In this document: in pieces, positions 60,876-64,000 of the stretch
Layout: each line of letters begins with the position of its first letter
How positions within the stretch are numbered: the first letter of the stretch is position 1
Source of the DNA: Flavobacterium palustre
GTDB lineage: Bacteria > Bacteroidota > Bacteroidia > Flavobacteriales > Flavobacteriaceae
Assembly (NCBI RefSeq): GCF_014639535.1
Contig: NZ_BMGA01000003.1
Span: 62,001-126,000 of the forward strand
DNA length: 64,000 nucleotides
Direction of reading: 5' to 3'
Notes under the pieces: generated by a model
Told to the model about the DNA's origin: nothing
What the model saw: the letters and a program-made list of their open reading frames with translations, nothing else
Database searches by the model: none
Position numbers and translations under genes: made by a program

Positions 60876-63311
60876 TTATTTTACGTTGATAGTAACTTCA
60901 ACAGCTTTTAACCATGGGCTGGAAAACTGAACTTTAATAGGTTCGTTTGTTCCATTTGCCTGAATGTAAGCTAAAATACGTCCGTGGAAAACACGTTGCG
61001 CATTATCTGTATAATCCGTCATATCCGAATTATTTCCTGCTTCTAATCCTAATAAATTGGCTGAACCACCAACGATTTTATAAGTAATTTCGTTATCCGC
61101 AATTTGTACCGGAATTCCGTTTTCATCTACAATTTGCAACAAAATTTCAGCTACACCTTTATCTTTATTGATAACTGCATCAGCACTTTTTACAACAATT
61201 GTATGTGGTTGTTTTGAAGAAGTAATCGCATAACGACTTACTTCTTTGTTGTTCTTATCCAATCCTACTGCTTCCAGTTTTCCTGATTGAAACGGAACAT
61301 CCCATGAAATAATTCCCACTTCTGAATCATAGTTTTTGACTTCACCCACCACTTTACCGTCTAATTCCAAACGTGCTTTGGCAGCATTGGTATAACAAAC
61401 CACTTTTACCGTTTGGTCTTCTTTGTAATTCCAAATTGGCCAGGCATCCATAGAAAGGTCTTTTTTATTAGGATTTCTCGAAAGATAAGTTCCAATATAA
61501 ATCATTGGTGTATCTGACCAAAGCGATTGACGGAAGTATCCTCTAGGCTTAATATTACCCGCAAAATCAACTAATCCTGAATAAAATCCTCTTGATGGCC
61601 ATCTTCCTGATTCACCTAAATAATCAATTCCTGTCCACAAGAATTGTCCAAAAATATGCTCGTTGTTTTTAACCGCTAACCAAGCTTCATAATCATGACG
61701 GTTTTCGCTACCAAAAATGACTCTTTTAGGATATTTTTTATGATCTGACTGGTATTTACTTTCAGTATAATTGTATCCTGTAATATCCAATGCTCCCGGA
61801 TATTCCGTTTCATTAGACATCGCAACACCGGCCAAACCAGCAGTTGTAGGACGCGACTTGTCGTATTTTTTAACTGCTGCAACCAATCGTTTTGCAATGG
61901 CTCCCAAACGCATTGCATCCGGAGCGTCTTTTTTGTAACCTCCGTAAGCAGCCTGCGAGAATCCTGTATCGCCACCTCCTGCTAATACCGGATGAGAATA
62001 AGGATCATTTGGATAATCTACTTCATTACCAATACTCCATGCAAAAACAGAAAGGTGATTTCGATCACGACGTACAAAATCTTCTAAATCTTTTTCAGCC
62101 CAATCAGCAAAAATATCAAACGAACCTTCAAATCCAGGTGTTCCCTGATTCCATCCTTCTAACCATTTGCGTTTTGGGAATTCCCATTCGTCATAAGCTT
62201 CGTTTAAAACCAATAAACCTAACTCATCACAAAGTTCATAGAAATCAGGAGCTTGTGGATTATGACTCGTACGCACTGCATTTACACCAATTTCTTTTAA
62301 AGTTTTCAATCTTGCTTCCCAAACTTCACGAGGAACAGCCGAACCTAATACTCCCGCATCATGATGTAAACAAACTCCTTTTATTTTCATCCATTTGCCA
62401 TTTAAAGCAAATCCTTTATTAGCATCGAATGTAAAATTGCGAAAACCTGTTTGAGTTGTAGAATGATCGATAACTTTCCCGTCCTGCAATACAGTCGTTT
62501 TCAAACTGTACAAATTAGGATTTTCCAAATCCCATATTTTAGGATTATTTACATTAATTTTTGTTGCAATTTTACCCGATTGATTAGCTGCAATCGCTAC
62601 AGCATTAGTACTCTTAGCAACTGTTTTTCCATCATTTGCAATTAATTCGTTAACAACAGTCAAATTTGCTTTGGCAATAGAACCATTTTCAACAGCTACT
62701 TCAACATTTAAAGTTCCTTTGTTTTTACTCACTTCCGGATATGCATAAACGCCCCATTGCTCAATATGAACCGGATTAGCATATACTACCCAAACATCTC
62801 TGTAAATTCCTGAACCAGTGTACCAGCGAGAATCGGCACTTTTGCTGTGATCTACACGAACTGAAATCGTATTTTCAGCTCCGTATTTAACGTATGGAGT
62901 AGCATCATAAGCAAAAGAGATATAACCATTTGGACGTTTTCCTAAAGAATGTCCGTTGATAAAAACTTCACTTCTATTATAAACTCCTTCAAAATACAAA
63001 TATACTTTTTGACCTTTTTTTGCCGAAGGTACATCCATCGTTTTTCTGTACCAGGCAATTCCTCCCGGTAAAAATCCTGTAGCACTGGCTAAAGTAGGAC
63101 TCAATTGTCCTTTAATACTCCAGTCATGAGGAAGCGAAACAGATTGCCATTTGCTATCATCATAATTTGCTTTTTGGAAATCCTGATTATCCTGTAGAAT
63201 AAACTTCCATTGATTGTTGATTTTTTGGGAATCTCCAAATGCAATCTGACTAAAAACAGATGCGTAAGAAAGCATAAGAAATGCCAGTGCGATTTTTTTT
63301 GTTGTTAACAT
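60876..63311 (-). CDS. Family 2 glycoside hydrolase (beta-galactosidase type)
   Basis: An 811-residue exported enzyme with a signal peptide ending YASVFSQ. Order of domains: sugar-binding domain (SLPHDWSIKGQL near 60; GIAWYRKTMDVP), immunoglobulin-like domain (about 190-300), TIM barrel from about 300 with IKGVCLHHDAGVLGS and RTSHNPQAPDFYELCDELG near 345. The acid/base Glu is in WSIGNEVDYPN near 427, and the nucleophile Glu is in VIFGSENRHDY near 535. Two C-terminal beta domains follow. The probable substrate is beta-galactose in pectin side chains. It has no clear -7 box. Confidence 0.92.
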   Translation of the reverse strand: MLTTKKIALAFLMLSYASVFSQIAFGDSQKINNQWKFILQDNQDFQKANYDDSKWQSVSLPHDWSIKGQLSPTLASATGFLPGGIAWYRKTMDVPSAKKGQKVYLYFEGVYNRSEVFINGHSLGKRPNGYISFAYDATPYVKYGAENTISVRVDHSKSADSRWYTGSGIYRDVWVVYANPVHIEQWGVYAYPEVSKNKGTLNVEVAVENGSIAKANLTVVNELIANDGKTVAKSTNAVAIAANQSGKIATKINVNNPKIWDLENPNLYSLKTTVLQDGKVIDHSTTQTGFRNFTFDANKGFALNGKWMKIKGVCLHHDAGVLGSAVPREVWEARLKTLKEIGVNAVRTSHNPQAPDFYELCDELGLLVLNEAYDEWEFPKRKWLEGWNQGTPGFEGSFDIFADWAEKDLEDFVRRDRNHLSVFAWSIGNEVDYPNDPYSHPVLAGGGDTGFSQAAYGGYKKDAPDAMRLGAIAKRLVAAVKKYDKSRPTTAGLAGVAMSNETEYPGALDITGYNYTESKYQSDHKKYPKRVIFGSENRHDYEAWLAVKNNEHIFGQFLWTGIDYLGESGRWPSRGFYSGLVDFAGNIKPRGYFRQSLWSDTPMIYIGTYLSRNPNKKDLSMDAWPIWNYKEDQTVKVVCYTNAAKARLELDGKVVGEVKNYDSEVGIISWDVPFQSGKLEAVGLDKNNKEVSRYAITSSKQPHTIVVKSADAVINKDKGVAEILLQIVDENGIPVQIADNEITYKIVGGSANLLGLEAGNNSDMTDYTDNAQRVFHGRILAYIQANGTNEPIKVQFSSPWLKAVEVTINVK

Positions 63312-63484
63312 AATTCTATTTTTTTTATAAATAAGCAGCTACTCTACCATTGAAAAGTTCTATATGGACAAGTCGAAAAAGCAAAGAAATGATTAAATAA
63401 CTATAAGTAAGAGGGGTAAATTCGCAAATAATGAGGATATATTCGTCAAAAGTTCTTTTTTTTATCCATCATTCAATAAAAAAC
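63312..63484. other. Gap between GH2 and the GH30-like gene
   Basis: 173 bp with no gene. ATTCG-containing words recur (63420-63446), and no exact TAnnTTTG box was found for the GH2 gene. Confidence 0.4.
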
Positions 63485-64000
63485 TTATTTATAACTACCT
63501 ACATAAGTAACTACAGCTTTTGAAGGAATTTCAAAACTACTTGCTTTTACATTAGTTCCTTTTTTTAAACTCATTGTTTCAGAAGTAGTGTAAGGAGTCA
63601 ATGTTTTTTTCACCAATGTGTTTCCGGAAAGATTTAAATTACACGTTTTTATTGAATTGCTATTATTAATTGCCACAATGACTAATTTTTTATTAGCGAC
63701 ATCTTTATAGGCAGTCAACATTATGTCTTCTTCCTTTTTTTGATTTTCAATTTGCAAACGAATCATTCCGGGACGTACAAAGCGAGAATAATTACCAAAC
63801 GCCCATAATAATTTTGATTCACGGTAAAAGCCATCATTTTTACAATAGCCGTCAGTCATACTTCCGTTGTTAGTGCCATCGTCCAAATAAATCAAGCCAT
63901 CTTTAAAATTAGCTCTGCTCAGAGCCGTCCACCATTGCCATGAAGAAGCATTGGCCACAGCAATATCATTATGAATAATAGTTGCTGCAAAAAGTGCTGT
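63485..64000 (-). CDS. GH30-like galactanase, C-terminal part
   Basis: An open frame running past the right window edge; the visible part (172 residues) is the end of the protein. The last 14 residues read from the edge are TALFAATIIHNDIA, continuing VANASSWQWWTALSRANF. The ASSWQWWTALS, LLWAFGNYSRFVRPG and late TVYVGSYK-type ends fit the C-terminal half of the (beta/alpha)8 barrel plus beta domain of GH30 endo-beta-1,6-galactanases. The catalytic residues lie outside the window. The GTG at 63958 is not the start. Confidence 0.75.
   Translation of the reverse strand, partial: TALFAATIIHNDIAVANASSWQWWTALSRANFKDGLIYLDDGTNNGSMTDGYCKNDGFYRESKLLWAFGNYSRFVRPGMIRLQIENQKKEEDIMLTAYKDVANKKLVIVAINNSNSIKTCNLNLSGNTLVKKTLTPYTTSETMSLKKGTNVKASSFEIPSKAVVTYVGSYK

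Noticed and set aside
61676-61975. 99-residue frame on the minus strand
   Set aside because: A shadow frame inside the GH2 gene, with no motif or start signal.
63485-63958. Start of the GH30-like gene at GTG 63958
   Set aside because: The frame stays open to 64000, with matching GH30 text (FAATIIHNDIA), so the gene extends past the edge.

Overview
The window looks like the chromosome of a Flavobacterium-type member of the Bacteroidota. The evidence is the low GC content, weak ribosome binding sites, many promoters with the Bacteroidota -7 box TAnnTTTG, and family-typical genes (DUF4202, DUF5606, PL22/GH28/GH43 pectin genes, rhaEW, lutABC). No rRNA, tRNA, CRISPR array or intact insertion sequence was seen.

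Layout. 1-5.3 kb: end of a nitrate/nitrite cluster (nirD end, DUF4202 protein, NarX-like kinase, NarL-like regulator, narK with an unusual periplasmic insertion). 5.3-12.8 kb: housekeeping genes (mazG, DUF5606, def, ruvX, dapD), with a FUSC membrane protein and mqo between def and ruvX. 12.9-17.8 kb: envelope glycolipid genes (GT9 glycosyltransferase, glycerophosphotransferase-like protein, Kdo-kinase-like protein, pyruvyl-transferase-like protein, LpxL-type acyltransferase). 17.8-22.2 kb: threonylcarbamoyl-AMP synthase, a frameshifted GxxExxY gene framed by a perfect 29-bp inverted repeat, cca, ctaA and a CDP-alcohol phosphatidyltransferase. 22.2-29.8 kb: two exported thioredoxin-fold proteins, a 1.3-kb gene-free G-poor stretch, an acetyltransferase, a VOC protein, a ClC channel with an HPP protein, a pRiA4b ORF-3 protein, a nucleoid-associated protein and a small CxxC protein. 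29.9-37.2 kb: a 787-residue GAF protein, an HD-PycTM membrane protein, and a 1242-residue lipoprotein joining a phosphoesterase, a possible kinase-like module and an outer-membrane barrel. 37.2-39.6 kb: SDR, OsmC, META lipoprotein and msrB.

39.7-64 kb is a sugar-acid and pectin region, almost all on the minus strand. RhaT, RhaM, RhaI, an FGGY kinase and RhaEW would take L-rhamnose to DHAP and L-lactate, and LutABC would oxidise the lactate to pyruvate. A GntR-type regulator and a CBS protein lie beside them. Further right are exported enzymes for rhamnose-containing pectin and arabinogalactan side chains: PL22-like, GH28, DUF2264, tandem GH43, GH27, GH2 and a GH30-like enzyme cut by the window edge. 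No SusC/SusD pair or hybrid two-component sensor lies inside the window, so the locus probably continues to the right.

The best candidates for something undescribed are the GAF plus HD-PycTM pair (a Pycsar-type effector domain without a visible cyclase), the phosphoesterase/kinase-like/barrel fusion, and the two intergenic inverted-repeat elements built from short tandem units (18434-18863 and 39564-39701). A decayed IS3-type orfA was also found at 49408-49655.
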